This document shows positions 1 to 8,924 of a stretch of 64,000 bases of DNA, in pieces (position 1 is the first letter of the stretch; each line of letters starts with the position of its first letter). The stretch spans positions 3,802,001-3,866,000 of the forward strand of contig NZ_CP134605.1 of NCBI RefSeq assembly GCF_031844685.1, given 5' to 3'. The notes under the pieces were generated by a model. That model saw nothing but the letters and a program-made list of their open reading frames with translations. It made no database searches and had not been told where the DNA came from. Made by a program: the position numbers and the translations under genes. Source of the stretch: Streptomyces sp. ITFR-21 (GTDB taxonomy: Bacteria; Actinomycetota; Actinomycetes; Streptomycetales; Streptomycetaceae).

Positions 1-324
1 GAAGAGCGCGATGCCGATGGCTATCGGGACCGCGATGACCATCGCGATGATCGAGCTGACGATCGTGCCGTAGGCCAGCACGGCCACGCCGAAGACCGGC
101 GGGTTCAGGCTGGCGTTCCACTCGAAGGTGGTCAGGAAGTTTCCGTGGTCCTCGGAGATCGCGCTCACCGCGCGAACCGTCAGGAAGATCGCTATCGCGG
201 CCACGACCACGAGCAGGAGGACACCGGAGCCACGCGACATGCCGGCGAAGATCCGGTCGCCGGGCCGGGTCACGGCCTTGATGTGGTGTGGCGGTGCGGT
301 GGGAGGCGGTGTGGTTATCGTCAT
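1..324 (-). CDS. pstC: Phosphate ABC transporter permease PstC (partial, C-terminal part outside window)
   Basis: Inner-membrane permease subunit of the high-affinity phosphate importer PstSCAB. Only the first 108 codons are present; the gene runs off the left edge. The visible protein has a Pro/His-rich cytoplasmic N-terminus, a first membrane helix (VLLLVVVAAIAIFLTV), an extracellular stretch containing NFLTTFEWN, which is typical of PstC, and the start of a second hydrophobic segment (TIVSSIIAMVIAVPIAIGIA). The ATG at 324 has GGAGAG just upstream. It lies downstream of pstS on the same strand, 112 nt away, with a long hairpin between them. Family assignment is firm; the transport role is inferred from the family. 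Confidence 0.93.
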   Translation of the reverse strand, partial: MTITTPPPTAPPHHIKAVTRPGDRIFAGMSRGSGVLLLVVVAAIAIFLTVRAVSAISEDHGNFLTTFEWNASLNPPVFGVAVLAYGTIVSSIIAMVIAVPIAIGIALF

Positions 325-388
325 GGGAACTCTCCGGTCTGGGTGGGAGAGCGGAACGGCTCCCCCCTGCGGCGGTGCACCGGATGCG

Positions 389-429
389 CGGCGGGTCCCG
401 CGGCCGGTGACCGGCCGCGGGACCCGCCG
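389..429 (-). terminator. pstS-pstC intergenic hairpin (partial terminator or mRNA stabiliser)
   Basis: A perfect inverted repeat with 19-bp arms (389-407 and 411-429) and a TGA loop starts 8 nt past the pstS stop codon. No U-run follows. Such hairpins after a binding-protein gene usually limit read-through or protect the 3' end, so that far more PstS than permease is made. The structure is seen directly; the role is inferred. Confidence 0.75.
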
Positions 430-436
430 GCTGTGA

Positions 437-1588
437 TCAGGAAAGGGCGGCGACGGTGGAGCGGACCTTCGTGGCGATCTCGGCGGGCAGCGGGGCGTAG
501 CCCGCGGCCGTCAGCTGCGACTGGCCGTCCTCGCTGGAGATGTAGTTGAGGAAGGACTTGGTCAGCGGCAAAGTGCCCGGCTTGTTGCCCTTGTCGCAGG
601 CGATCTCGTACGTCACCAGGACGATCGGGTAGGCGTTGGCCGCCTTGGTGGTGTAGGCGGCGCCCAGGTCGAGCGACAGGTCGGAACCGGTGCCGACGAC
701 CTTCGCGGAGGCGATGCCCGCGGAGGCGTCGGCGGAGGTGGCTTCGACCGGCGCGGAGGCACCGGTGTCGATCTTGACCGTCTTGATGCTCTCGGCGGTC
801 GCGTAGGACAGCTCGAAGTAGCCGATGGAGCCCTCGGTCTGCTTGACCAGGGCGGCCACGCCGGAGGACTTGGCGGCGGCCTGGCCGCCCTTGCCCGCCC
901 ACGCCTTGGCGTGTTCGTAGGGCCACGCGGACGGGGCCGCGCCCTTGAGGTACTTGGTGAGGTTGTCCGTGGTGCCCGACTCGTCCTGGCGGTGGACGGT
1001 CTGGATCTTGGTGGTCGGCAGGGTGGCGTCCGCGTTCAGCGCCTTGATGGCCGGGTCGTTCCAGGAGGTGATCTGCGAGTTGAAGATCTTGGCCAGGGTG
1101 GGCGCGTCCAGCACCAGGCTGTCGACGCCGGGCAGGTTGTAGCCGATGGCGATCGGTCCGCCGACCATCGGGATGCTGATGCCCTCGCCGCCGGCGCAGA
1201 CCTTCTTGGAGGAGGCCACCTCGGTGTCCTTCAGCGGGGAGTCGGAGCCGGCGAAGGCGTCCGTGCCCTGGTTGAAGTCGACGACGCCCTCACCGGAGGA
1301 CGACGTCTTGTAGTTGATCGTCGCGCCCGGGCAGGCCTGCTGGTAGTTCTTCACCCAGGACTCGATGGCATTCTGCTGGGCAGAGGAGCCGGAGGCCAGG
1401 ATCTGGCCCTTCTCACAGGAGATCGCCGACGCGTTGGAGGCACTGCTGCTGGGCTGACCGGCGCTGGTGCCGGGGCTCGACGAGTTGCTGTTGTCGTCCG
1501 AACCGCAGGCGGTCAGGACCAGCGCGCCGGTAATCGCGACCGCGCCGACGGTCAGGACCCGGAGCCCGCTCTTACGCTGAAGCTTCAC
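437..1588 (-). CDS. pstS: Phosphate-binding lipoprotein PstS
   Basis: Substrate-binding lipoprotein that captures extracellular phosphate for PstCAB. From the GTG at 1588 it is 383 residues. It has a basic N-terminus (KLQRKSGLR), a hydrophobic segment and a lipobox LTAC with Cys28, then a Ser/Asn-rich tether, then the PstS fold with phosphate-binding segments such as DAFAGSDSPL and RQDESGTTDNLTKYL. The reading frame is open further upstream to 1675, but the GTG at 1588 has GGAAGGA 8-14 nt ahead and gives a normal signal peptide. A PHO box and a promoter-like hexamer lie upstream. It is first in the pst operon read leftward and is expected to be among the strongest phosphate-starvation genes. 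Confidence 0.96.
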   Translation of the reverse strand: MKLQRKSGLRVLTVGAVAITGALVLTACGSDDNSNSSSPGTSAGQPSSSASNASAISCEKGQILASGSSAQQNAIESWVKNYQQACPGATINYKTSSSGEGVVDFNQGTDAFAGSDSPLKDTEVASSKKVCAGGEGISIPMVGGPIAIGYNLPGVDSLVLDAPTLAKIFNSQITSWNDPAIKALNADATLPTTKIQTVHRQDESGTTDNLTKYLKGAAPSAWPYEHAKAWAGKGGQAAAKSSGVAALVKQTEGSIGYFELSYATAESIKTVKIDTGASAPVEATSADASAGIASAKVVGTGSDLSLDLGAAYTTKAANAYPIVLVTYEIACDKGNKPGTLPLTKSFLNYISSEDGQSQLTAAGYAPLPAEIATKVRSTVAALS

Positions 1589-1697
1589 CTTCGTGTGTTC
1601 CTTCCGAGAGCCCGCCGGTGGAACGGCGAAGCAGAGGGCTGGTCTGTCTGCATCCACCCGGCGAATGGTGCTCACCGGTAAGGCCGAAATTAGGCAG

Positions 1698-1741
1698 ATC
1701 AGGTGAAGCGACCTTCGGGAGATGGTGAACGTAGGGTGAAC
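1698..1741 (-). promoter_or_regulatory. PHO box (PhoP operator) of pstS
   Basis: On the minus strand two contiguous 11-nt direct repeats, GTTCACCCTAC (1731-1741) and GTTCACCATCT (1720-1730), match the Streptomyces PhoP-binding unit. One degenerate unit follows, then CTTCACCTGAT (1698-1708), still in 11-nt register. A -10-like TAATTT (1687-1692) follows. The repeat spacing and position are seen; PhoP binding is inferred from the known consensus. Confidence 0.85.
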
Positions 1742-1957
1742 CTCGTCTATCAGGGTGGTGGCGCACTCCGTGGATCTTGTTCGGTACGTCGCGAAAGTGA
1801 CCTACGCGGTCAACGGAAAAGGCGCGGTGACGACGGGATCACGACCCGATCACGGGAGTCACGGGCGGGTCACGGTCGGCGGCCCGGCCGCAACGGGGAG
1901 CCGGCCGGCGGGTGTCGGGGGGCCCGGAGGCGGACGCCGGGTGCGCCCGGACGGCGT

Positions 1958-2401
1958 TCAGCCGGCGAGCGTACGCAGCAGGGCGTCGACGAGCGGTCGG
2001 TCGCGGTCGTGGGTCAGGCGGTGCCGGGCGGCGGCGGCCGGCAGCCACACCATACGGTCCACCTCGCGGCTGACCGCGAAGGCGCCACCGGTGGCCTCGG
2101 CGGCCCAGTACCTGACCTCTTTGGGGCGGCCCTCGACCACATAGCGGGTGGTCGGCAGCGGCGCGCCGAGCACGCACTCCATGCCGGTCTCCTCACGGGT
2201 CTCCCGCAGCGCCGCCGCCGCGGTCTCCTCGCCCCGCTTCAGCTTGCCCTTGGGCAGACTCCAGTCGTCGTAGCGCGGGCGGTGGATCAGCGCGATCTCG
2301 ACACCGCCGCCGTACGGCGAGCGGCGCCACAGCACCACCCCCGCCGCGCGGACCGTCGCCGGGTCCGCGCCGCCGAAGCGCCGTTCGTCCGGCCGGGTCA
2401 T
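1958..2401 (-). CDS. NUDIX hydrolase, MutT1-like
   Basis: Small 147-residue NUDIX enzyme expected to hydrolyse a nucleoside diphosphate linked to another moiety, such as oxidised (d)NTPs or diadenosine/inositol polyphosphates. The Nudix box is complete: GKLKRGEETA followed by LRETREETGM, giving G-x5-E-x7-RE-x2-EE-x-G. It starts at the ATG at 2401, which overlaps the stop of the CHAD gene as ATGA, so the two are probably translationally coupled. In mycobacteria a MutT1 gene also sits beside ppk1, but that protein carries an extra histidine-phosphatase domain that is absent here. Placement in the ppk operon suggests a substrate linked to polyphosphate or nucleotide metabolism. The exact substrate is unknown. 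Confidence 0.88.
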   Translation of the reverse strand: MTRPDERRFGGADPATVRAAGVVLWRRSPYGGGVEIALIHRPRYDDWSLPKGKLKRGEETAAAALRETREETGMECVLGAPLPTTRYVVEGRPKEVRYWAAEATGGAFAVSREVDRMVWLPAAAARHRLTHDRDRPLVDALLRTLAG

Positions 2402-3852
2402 GCGCCGCGTGCCTCCGGGGGCCGCTGGGCGACCGGCGGGCCGGGCCGGTCCCACAGCCGGGAGAAGGCGAAGCGGGCGGCCTCCACCTCGTGCCGCTGG
2501 TCGGCGTGCAGCACGCCCAGCGCGTAGGCCGTGGCCGGGGCGATCCGCGGGGTGCGGGCGGCGGCGGCCACCGCGGCGGCCGACTCGGCGGCCTCCAGGT
2601 GCCGTTGGAGCAGCACCGCCGCCTCCGGCAGCCGCGGGTCGTCCGGCGCCCCGGCGCCCGGCACCTCGGCGGCGTAGCGGCTCAGCCGCAGCAGGACCCG
2701 CACCCGGTGCCAGGGCGCGTCCTGGAGATCGGCGGTGAGCTCGGCGCCCAGCGAGGCGCGCATCGCCTCGGCGTTGTAGGGGTCCGCCGCCCGGTGCAGC
2801 GGCAGCGCCTCGGCGGCGTCCGCCAGCCGCTGGTACGCCTGTCCGGCCAGCGGCGGCAGTACGGCGTCGGCCGGGTCGGCGCCGCTCGCCGTCAGCGGCA
2901 CCTCGGAGGCCAGTACCGCGATCGCGTCGGCCAGGCCGTGGAACCGCGGGGAGCCCGTCGCCTGGAGCGTCGCGGAGTGCGCCCGGGTACGGGCCAGCGT
3001 CAGCTGACGTTCCAGCAGGGCGGCGGCGCGGGCGGCGCCGAGCGCCGGCGGGCCGGAGCCGCCGGCCGCGGCGGGATCGGGTTCGGGGGCGCCCGGCAGG
3101 GACAGCCGCCGCAGCGCCTCCAGCAGCCGGGTCAGCCGCTGCGCGTACTGCGGCTCGCGGCCCAGCGTCGCCGACAGCCAGTTCAGTTCGGCCCGCAGCG
3201 GCTCGGCCCAGCCCTGTTCGGTCAGCGGCGCGTAGGTGTGCAGCACCCCGGCTATGCGGCGGGCGCTGCCCCGCAGCAGCGGGTCCGCGTCGGACTCGCT
3301 GTCCCCGCGCAGGCCCAGCCCGCGCAGGAACGCGGTCGCCTGCTCCCGCAGGTATCCGGTGAGCTCCCCGCCCGCGCTGCGCCCCGCGCCGCCGGTGCGG
3401 GTCCCGCCGCCCGTACGGCCGACGCCGGTGCCGCGGCCGACGGCCGCCTTGGCGGGAGCCGGGCCGGCCGGTCGCCCGCCCGCTGGGTTCGGCGGGCGCC
3501 CGCCGAACGCTGTTCTGCCGCCGGCCACCGTGCTGCTCCCCGTGTCCCCGTCGTCCGCGCGGTCGCGCGTGACGTCCCTGCCCGCCGGGCCGCTTGCCGC
3601 GGCCCGCTCGCCGGGCACCGGGCCCGTGCGTGTCGGTCGGCCGGCCGCCGGGCCGCCGGTGCCGCGGTCGCGGCCGAGCGCCGGTTCCGCGGGTGTCCGC
3701 CCGCCCGCCTGACCGCCGCCCGCGGTCGTAGCGCCGACCGTGTCCGTACCGCCCGATGCCGCCCGGTGGTGTGCCGCGGTCATCGCGTGCGGCCGGCCGG
3801 GCGGGCCGGAGGCGGTCACCGCGAGGGCGTCAGGTCGCTGCTGATGGGCCAC
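2398..3852 (-). CDS. CHAD-domain protein (polyphosphate-binding type)
   Basis: A 484-residue protein. The first ~150 residues are low-complexity Gly/Ala/Pro/Arg/Thr and look disordered. The rest is an Arg/His-rich all-helical CHAD domain with repeated basic helices, for example [17 protein letters not shown] and [18 protein letters not shown] domains are known to bind inorganic polyphosphate. The GTG at 3852 overlaps the end of ppk by 23 nt and has GGAGG at an ideal 7-nt distance, so it is preferred over the ATG at 3783. Lying between ppk and a NUDIX gene, it probably acts on or with the polyphosphate made by PPK, perhaps in granule targeting. Binding is inferred from the family. Confidence 0.88.
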   Translation of the reverse strand: MAHQQRPDALAVTASGPPGRPHAMTAAHHRAASGGTDTVGATTAGGGQAGGRTPAEPALGRDRGTGGPAAGRPTRTGPVPGERAAASGPAGRDVTRDRADDGDTGSSTVAGGRTAFGGRPPNPAGGRPAGPAPAKAAVGRGTGVGRTGGGTRTGGAGRSAGGELTGYLREQATAFLRGLGLRGDSESDADPLLRGSARRIAGVLHTYAPLTEQGWAEPLRAELNWLSATLGREPQYAQRLTRLLEALRRLSLPGAPEPDPAAAGGSGPPALGAARAAALLERQLTLARTRAHSATLQATGSPRFHGLADAIAVLASEVPLTASGADPADAVLPPLAGQAYQRLADAAEALPLHRAADPYNAEAMRASLGAELTADLQDAPWHRVRVLLRLSRYAAEVPGAGAPDDPRLPEAAVLLQRHLEAAESAAAVAAAARTPRIAPATAYALGVLHADQRHEVEAARFAFSRLWDRPGPPVAQRPPEARGA

Positions 3853-6052
3853 GCCGGCGCCTCCGGGCGTCGATGAGCATCTCCTGGATGTTGCGCAGCG
3901 GCCGTCCTTCGGGGTCGGCGCTGTGCCGGGTCCAGTTGCCGTCGGCCGCCAGGTGCCAGGAGGACGTGGAGTCCGACATCCCGGTCTCCAGCAGGCGGCC
4001 GATGGTGGCGCGGTGCGTCGGGTCGGCGACCCGGACCAGCGCCTCGATGCGGCGGTCGAGGTTGCGGTGCATCATGTCGGCGCTGCCGAGCCAGACCTCG
4101 GGCTCGCCGCCGTTGCCGAACACGAACACCCGGGAGTGTTCGAGGAAGCGCCCGAGGACGCTGCGCACCCGGATGTTCTCCGACAGGCCCGGCACCCCGG
4201 GCCGTACCGCGCAGATGCCGCGGACCCAGATGTCCACCGGCACGCCGGCCTGCGAGGCGCGGTAGAGCGCGTCGACGATCACCTCGTCGACGATGGAGTT
4301 GACCTTGATCCGTACGTACGCCGGCCGGCCCGCCCTGTGGTGGTCGACCTCCGCGGCGATCCGCTGGATCAGCCCGTCGCGCAGGCTGCGCGGCGCCACC
4401 AGCAGCCGGTTGTACGCCTCCCGCCGGGAGTAGCCGGACAGCCGGTTGAACAGGTGCGACAGGTCCGCGCCGACCTGCGGGTCGGCGGTCAGCAGGCCCA
4501 GGTCCTCGTACAGCCGGGCGGTCTTGGGGTGGTAGTTGCCGGTGCCGACGTGGCTGTAGCGGCGCAGTGTCTCGCCCTCCTGGCGGACCACCAGCGACAG
4601 CTTGCAGTGCGTCTTGAGGCCGACCAGCCCGTACACCACGTGGCAGCCGGCCTCCTCCAGCTTGCGGGCCCACTTGATGTTGGCCTGCTCGTCGAAGCGT
4701 GCCTTCAGCTCCACCAGCACCAGCACCTGCTTGCCCGCCTCGGCCGCGTCGATCAGCGCGTCCACGATCGGCGAGTCGCCGGAGGTGCGGTACAGGGTCT
4801 GCTTGATGGCCAGCACGTCCGGGTCGGCGGCGGCCTGGTCCAAGAACGCCTGCACGGAGGTGGAGAAGGAGTCGTACGGGTGGTGCAGCAGCACGTCCCG
4901 CTCGCGCAGCGCCGCGAAAATGTCCGGCGGTGACGCGGACTCGACCTCGGCCAGGTCGCGGTGGGTGCCGGCGATGAACCGCTTGTACTTCAGCTCCGGC
5001 CGGTCGAGCCCGGCGATGGCGAACAGGCCGGTCAGGTCCAGCGGGCCGGGCAGCGGATAGACCTCGGTGTGGCTCATCTTCAGCTCGTGCACCAGCAGGT
5101 CCAGCACCCGCGGCGCGATCGACTCCTCGACCTCCAGCCGGACCGGGGGCCCGAAGCGGCGCCGCATCAGCTCCTTCTCCAGGGCCTGGAGAAGGTTCTC
5201 CGCGTCGTCCTCCTCGACCTCCAGGTCCTCGTTCCGGGTGACCCGGAACATGTGGTGGTCGAGCACCTCCATTCCCGGGAACAGCTCGTCCAGGTGGGCG
5301 GCGATCACGTCCTCCAGCGGCACGTACCGCTGCGGACCGGCCTCCAGGAAGCGGAACAGGATCGGCGGCACCTTCACCCGGGCGAAGTGCTCGTGGCCGG
5401 AGACGGGGTTGCGGACCACCACCGCGAGGTTCAGCGACAGGCCGGAGATGTACGGGAAGGGGTGCGCGGGGTCCACGGCCAGCGGGGTCAGCACCGGGAA
5501 TATCTGCTGCCGGAACAGCGTGGCCAGCCGGGCCTGCTCCTTCTCGGTCAGATCGCCCCAGCGGATGACGTGGATGCCCTCGTCGGCGAGCTGCGGCGCC
5601 ACGTCGTTCTGGAAGCAGGCGGCGTGCCTGGCCATCAGCTCGCGGGACCGGGTCAGGATCAGGTCCAGGACGTCGCGGGGCTGGAGCCCGGAGGCCGAAC
5701 GGGTGGCGACACCGGTGGCCATCCGCCGTTTGAGGCCGGCCACCCGGACCATGAAGAACTCGTCGAGGTTGCTCGCGAATATCGCCAGGAAATTGGCGCG
5801 TTCCAGCAGGGGGGTCGCCGGGTCCTCAGCCAGCTCCAGCACCCGCTCGTTGAAGGCCAGCCAGCTCCGCTCCCGGTCCAGAAAACGGTTCTGCGGCAGT
5901 TCCCCGCCGTCCTCCTCCGTGACCGGGGTGAGCTCGGGCAGCTCGGGTTCGAGGTCGGGCACGACCCGGGGCCGGAAGGTGCCGTCCGGGGCTCGGTCGC
6001 CGTCGCCCGGCTGCGGCTGTACGGGGACACTCGGGTGGTTCGTCTGCGCCAT
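3830..6052 (-). CDS. ppk: Polyphosphate kinase 1
   Basis: Reversibly transfers the ATP gamma-phosphate onto a polyphosphate chain. At 741 residues it has the N, H, C1 and C2 domain order of PPK1. It starts with [20 protein letters not shown] and the [19 protein letters not shown] segment. The phosphohistidine motif is [12 protein letters not shown] and the second conserved His lies in [11 protein letters not shown]. The ATG at 6052 (MAQTNHP) has GGAGGAGGG upstream; the frame is open to 6202, but the extra 50 residues are low-complexity. It is first in the ppk-CHAD-NUDIX operon. A Pro-rich N-terminal tail of about 55 residues precedes the core. Streptomyces ppk genes are known to respond to PhoP; a weak candidate PHO box lies at 6220-6241. 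Confidence 0.97.
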   Translation of the reverse strand: MAQTNHPSVPVQPQPGDGDRAPDGTFRPRVVPDLEPELPELTPVTEEDGGELPQNRFLDRERSWLAFNERVLELAEDPATPLLERANFLAIFASNLDEFFMVRVAGLKRRMATGVATRSASGLQPRDVLDLILTRSRELMARHAACFQNDVAPQLADEGIHVIRWGDLTEKEQARLATLFRQQIFPVLTPLAVDPAHPFPYISGLSLNLAVVVRNPVSGHEHFARVKVPPILFRFLEAGPQRYVPLEDVIAAHLDELFPGMEVLDHHMFRVTRNEDLEVEEDDAENLLQALEKELMRRRFGPPVRLEVEESIAPRVLDLLVHELKMSHTEVYPLPGPLDLTGLFAIAGLDRPELKYKRFIAGTHRDLAEVESASPPDIFAALRERDVLLHHPYDSFSTSVQAFLDQAAADPDVLAIKQTLYRTSGDSPIVDALIDAAEAGKQVLVLVELKARFDEQANIKWARKLEEAGCHVVYGLVGLKTHCKLSLVVRQEGETLRRYSHVGTGNYHPKTARLYEDLGLLTADPQVGADLSHLFNRLSGYSRREAYNRLLVAPRSLRDGLIQRIAAEVDHHRAGRPAYVRIKVNSIVDEVIVDALYRASQAGVPVDIWVRGICAVRPGVPGLSENIRVRSVLGRFLEHSRVFVFGNGGEPEVWLGSADMMHRNLDRRIEALVRVADPTHRATIGRLLETGMSDSTSSWHLAADGNWTRHSADPEGRPLRNIQEMLIDARRRRRGPSAAT

Positions 6053-6492
6053 GGTGTGCGAGCCCTCCTCCGGTTCCGGCACGTCGGACGTGCGACCGGC
6101 GGCCTTTCCGGGGCGTCGCTCAGCCGTCGCTCCATTGTCCCGGGTACCCGACGGTTTCGGCAGGTCGGGCCGGGGCGTGGGGGGAGGGGCGGCGGGCTGC
6201 ATCCTCTGATGCTCGCAAGGGAGGTTGAATCGCCGGTAACGAGCGCATGGCCGTCAGGCAAGCGCGGCACTTCCGGCAGGGGCGCCCGGACGGAGCGTGT
6301 CCGGTTCCGGGGCCCGCGGGCTCCCGGGGCGGGCCAGGGAGCCGCCGCCGGGCCCCCGGGAGCCCGTGCGGCCCTGCCGGGGCCCTCCAGGGGGCTTCCC
6401 GGGGCCTCCCGCGGCCCGGCGCGGTGCCCTTGGGCGGTCCCGGCGGGGGCCTCGGGGAGCCTGGGGGTATTTGCGGCCCCGGGGGGATCCGC
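6053..6492 (-). other. ppk upstream region and GC-rich hairpin-forming spacer
   Basis: No gene is supported here. The part next to ppk (6053-6250) should hold its promoter; ATTCAACCTCC (6220-6230, minus strand) resembles one PhoP unit and is preceded in 11-nt register by a poor one. The stretch 6300-6480 is almost pure G and C, with several overlapping inverted repeats such as GGCTCCC/GGGAGCC and CGGGCCCCCGGGAGCCCG, and probably ends transcription coming from mshD. Confidence 0.5.
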
Positions 6493-7464
6493 TCAGTCCC
6501 GGGTGCGGTACATCAGGTCGGTCTCGTGCACGGTGAAGCCCAGCCGCTCGTAGAGGGCGACGGCCGGTGCGTTGTCGGCGTCCACGTACAGCATGGCCGT
6601 GGGCAGGCCGCGGTCGCGGGCCAGGTGGCGCAGTCCGATCGTGGTCAGCGCCCGGCCCAGGCCGCTGCCCTGCTCGCTGGGGGCGATCCCGAGCACGTAC
6701 ACCTCGCCCAGGCGCTCCTCGGCGTGCACCTTGGTCCAGTGGAAGCCGGCCGGCGCGGCGCCGCGGAAGGCGAGGAAGAAGCCGGCCGGGTCGAACCAGT
6801 CCTCGGCCTCGCGGTCCTCCAGGTCACGCGCGGTGAGGCCGCCCTGTTCGGAGTGCCGGGTGAAGGCGGCGGCGTTCAGGGCGAGCCAGGCGGTCTCGTC
6901 CTGGCCGGGGACGAAGGTGCGGACGGTGACACCCTCGGGCAGCCGGGGCTCGGGCAGACCGGTCAGCCCGGCGTCCAGCGGGCGGCGCATCTGGCGCAGC
7001 TCGCGGATGAGCTCGAGGTCCAGGGCGGCGGCCAGGTGGCGGGCGGCGGGATGGCTGCCGTGCGCCCACACCCGCAGCCGCTTGCCGGTGGCCTCCAGCA
7101 CCGCCCGGCCGATCGCCCGGCCGTGGCCCCGGGCGCGGTGCGCCGGGTGCACCAGGATCTCGGCGACGGGGGGCTCCGTCGGGTCGGTGCCGTCGATCTG
7201 GGCGTACCCGATCAGCTCCTCCGCGCCGGCCCCGCCGCCTCCGCCGGTGTCCGCGCCGCCGCCGGGCTCCGCCCCGGCCGCGCCGGGCGCCCACAGCAGC
7301 AGATGCCGCACTCCGGCGCTGCCACCGCGCCGGACGTACAGCCGGCCCTGTTCGGAGACCGCTTGCCGGCCGTCGGCGGCTGCCGCGGTCCTGATGAGGT
7401 CGAGGACCGCCGCGGCGGCGCTCTGGTGCAGCTCGGACAGTGCCTCGATACGCCGGTCACTCAT
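6493..7464 (-). CDS. mshD: Mycothiol synthase (acetyl-CoA:Cys-GlcN-Ins acetyltransferase)
   Basis: Catalyses the last step of mycothiol synthesis, acetylation of Cys-GlcN-Ins. At 323 residues it has two tandem GNAT domains. The first contains EILVHPAHRARGHGRAIGRAVLE and the second VLGIAPSEQGSGLGRALTTIGLRHL, both acetyl-CoA pyrophosphate loops, and it ends with ALYERLGFTVHETDLMYRTRD, characteristic of MshD. A Gly/Ala-rich insert (GGGADTGGGGGAGAEE) lies near residue 80. The ATG at 7464 overlaps the stop of the MFS gene (ATGA), so the two form an operon read leftward. Another mycothiol gene, mshA, lies about 40 kb away in this window. Confidence 0.93.
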   Translation of the reverse strand: MSDRRIEALSELHQSAAAAVLDLIRTAAAADGRQAVSEQGRLYVRRGGSAGVRHLLLWAPGAAGAEPGGGADTGGGGGAGAEELIGYAQIDGTDPTEPPVAEILVHPAHRARGHGRAIGRAVLEATGKRLRVWAHGSHPAARHLAAALDLELIRELRQMRRPLDAGLTGLPEPRLPEGVTVRTFVPGQDETAWLALNAAAFTRHSEQGGLTARDLEDREAEDWFDPAGFFLAFRGAAPAGFHWTKVHAEERLGEVYVLGIAPSEQGSGLGRALTTIGLRHLARDRGLPTAMLYVDADNAPAVALYERLGFTVHETDLMYRTRD

Positions 7465-8657
7465 GCGGAAATCGTACGGCGCGGCCGCGCCGTACGGGGG
7501 GTCGCCGCCCGCCGCGGCACCGGGACGACCAGCGCTGACACACCGGCGACGGCCGCCGCGAGGGCGAAACCGGGCCAGTACGCGGTGGCCGAGATGAGTG
7601 CCGCCATCGCGGGCGGCACCACGGCCGCGGTCAGGTTCTGCCCGGTGTTGTGCACCCCCAGGGCGCGGCCCGACCAGGCGGGCCCGGCGCGTTCCGCGGT
7701 GGAGGTGAACGACAGTCCGTTGGTGCTGGCGGTCAGCGCGATGGCGGTCACCAGCAGCACCGGGGTGACCGGGGACGGGAAGGCGGTGGTCAGCGCGGCG
7801 GCGGCGACCACGGCCGCGGTCAGCACGGCCAGCTGCCGCATCGGCCGCAGCCGGTTGCCGACCCGGTCCGACCAGCGGCCGACCACGATGCGGGACACCG
7901 CGCCCAGTCCTTGGGCAAGCGCGATCAGCTGCCCGGCGTGCACCGGCGTCCAGCCGCGTACGTCCACCAGCAGCACCAGCGCGAACGCCCCGGCGGTGAA
8001 CTGCGGCACCACCAGCAGGGCGGCCGAGCCGTGGATGCGCCACAGCACGTTCGACCCGCGGTACGGGTTCGGCGCGGGCTTGCCGACCGCGGTCTCCGGG
8101 CGCGCCGGGTCGGCCGCGAACACCCCGACCAGTACCGCGATGGCGCAGCACAGCACCGCCAGGAACCCGAACGCACCGGTCAGCCCGTGCGCGCCGGCCA
8201 GCGGCGGCATCGACAGCGCGGCCACGCCCATCCCCAGCGGGGTCGACGTCTGCCGGATCCCCATGGCCAGCCCGCGCTCGCCGGCGCTGAACCAGCCCAT
8301 CACCAGCCGCCCGCTCGCCGAGTACACCGAGGCCCCGGCGGCCCCGGCCAGCACCAGCAGTCCGCCGAGCGCGACCATCCCGTGCGCGCCCCAGGCGGCC
8401 CCGGCCAGCGCCCCGCCGGCCGCGCCCAGCCCCAGCGCGATCACCACCCGCTCGCCCCACCGGTCGGCCGCGGCCCCCCACAGGTACAGCGCCAGCACCA
8501 GTCCGGCCGTCGGGCAGGCCACCAGCAGCCCCACCTGGGTCAGCGTCAGGCGCTCGCGGTCCCGCAGCTCGTCGGCCAGATAGGGGATCCCGTACACGAA
8601 CGCGCAGGCCGCGGTCTGTGCCGCGGTCCCCAGCGCCAGCATGATCCAGCGTCGCAC
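7461..8657 (-). CDS. Major facilitator superfamily transporter
   Basis: A 398-residue MFS permease with about 12 hydrophobic segments. The motif between TM2 and TM3 is YLWGAAADRWGERVV, the usual G-x3-DRxGxR signature, and a second copy in the C-terminal half is RIVVGRWSDRVGNRLR. The GTG start at 8657 has GGAGG 10 nt upstream. The gene overlaps mshD by 4 nt, so the two are probably co-transcribed. The substrate cannot be read from sequence; a cyanate- or drug-type exporter is possible. An 11-residue Arg/Thr/Ala-rich tail follows the last helix. Confidence 0.88.
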   Translation of the reverse strand: MRRWIMLALGTAAQTAACAFVYGIPYLADELRDRERLTLTQVGLLVACPTAGLVLALYLWGAAADRWGERVVIALGLGAAGGALAGAAWGAHGMVALGGLLVLAGAAGASVYSASGRLVMGWFSAGERGLAMGIRQTSTPLGMGVAALSMPPLAGAHGLTGAFGFLAVLCCAIAVLVGVFAADPARPETAVGKPAPNPYRGSNVLWRIHGSAALLVVPQFTAGAFALVLLVDVRGWTPVHAGQLIALAQGLGAVSRIVVGRWSDRVGNRLRPMRQLAVLTAAVVAAAALTTAFPSPVTPVLLVTAIALTASTNGLSFTSTAERAGPAWSGRALGVHNTGQNLTAAVVPPAMAALISATAYWPGFALAAAVAGVSALVVPVPRRAATPRTARPRRTISA

Positions 8658-8812
8658 GATGACGGAACCTCCTCGGTGGGCGGTGCTGACAACTATGCGG
8701 GCTGCTCCGCAGGATGAGACAGTTCGTTCCGTATGTTGAGACGCCTTCGGCCGTCCGGCGGTGGCCCGCCCCGGCCGGATCCGCCCCGGCCGGCCGCCGG
8801 CGGCGCCCGGCG

Positions 8813-8828
8813 GTTACCTCGTCTTAAC
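8813..8828 (+). promoter_or_regulatory. Possible GlnR-type half-sites upstream of the 5'-nucleotidase
   Basis: GTTAC and TTAAC are separated by exactly 6 nt, as in the GlnR a-site/b-site pattern gTnAc-n6-GaAAc. The second half-site lacks the first G. Further down, TTGACC occurs twice with 11-nt spacing just before the gene. Spacing is seen; any regulator is a guess. Confidence 0.3.
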
Positions 8829-8924
8829 CGGCAACCCCCTGCCGTGCTACGCGCGTTGACTCTATGCTGCCGTCCGAGTTAACAGTTCTTGACCGGTATT
8901 TGACCTAGGGATCCAGGGGAACAG

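Noticed and set aside
6300..6480. GC-only palindromic stretch as a mobile or replication element
   Set aside because: It shows only overlapping short inverted repeats expected from low-complexity GC DNA; no transposase or origin features.
4961..6553. Long open frame opposite ppk
   Set aside because: It lies wholly antisense to a clear ppk gene and has an Arg/Gln/Val-biased composition expected from the mirror frame of high-GC DNA. The same applies to the many other long antisense frames.
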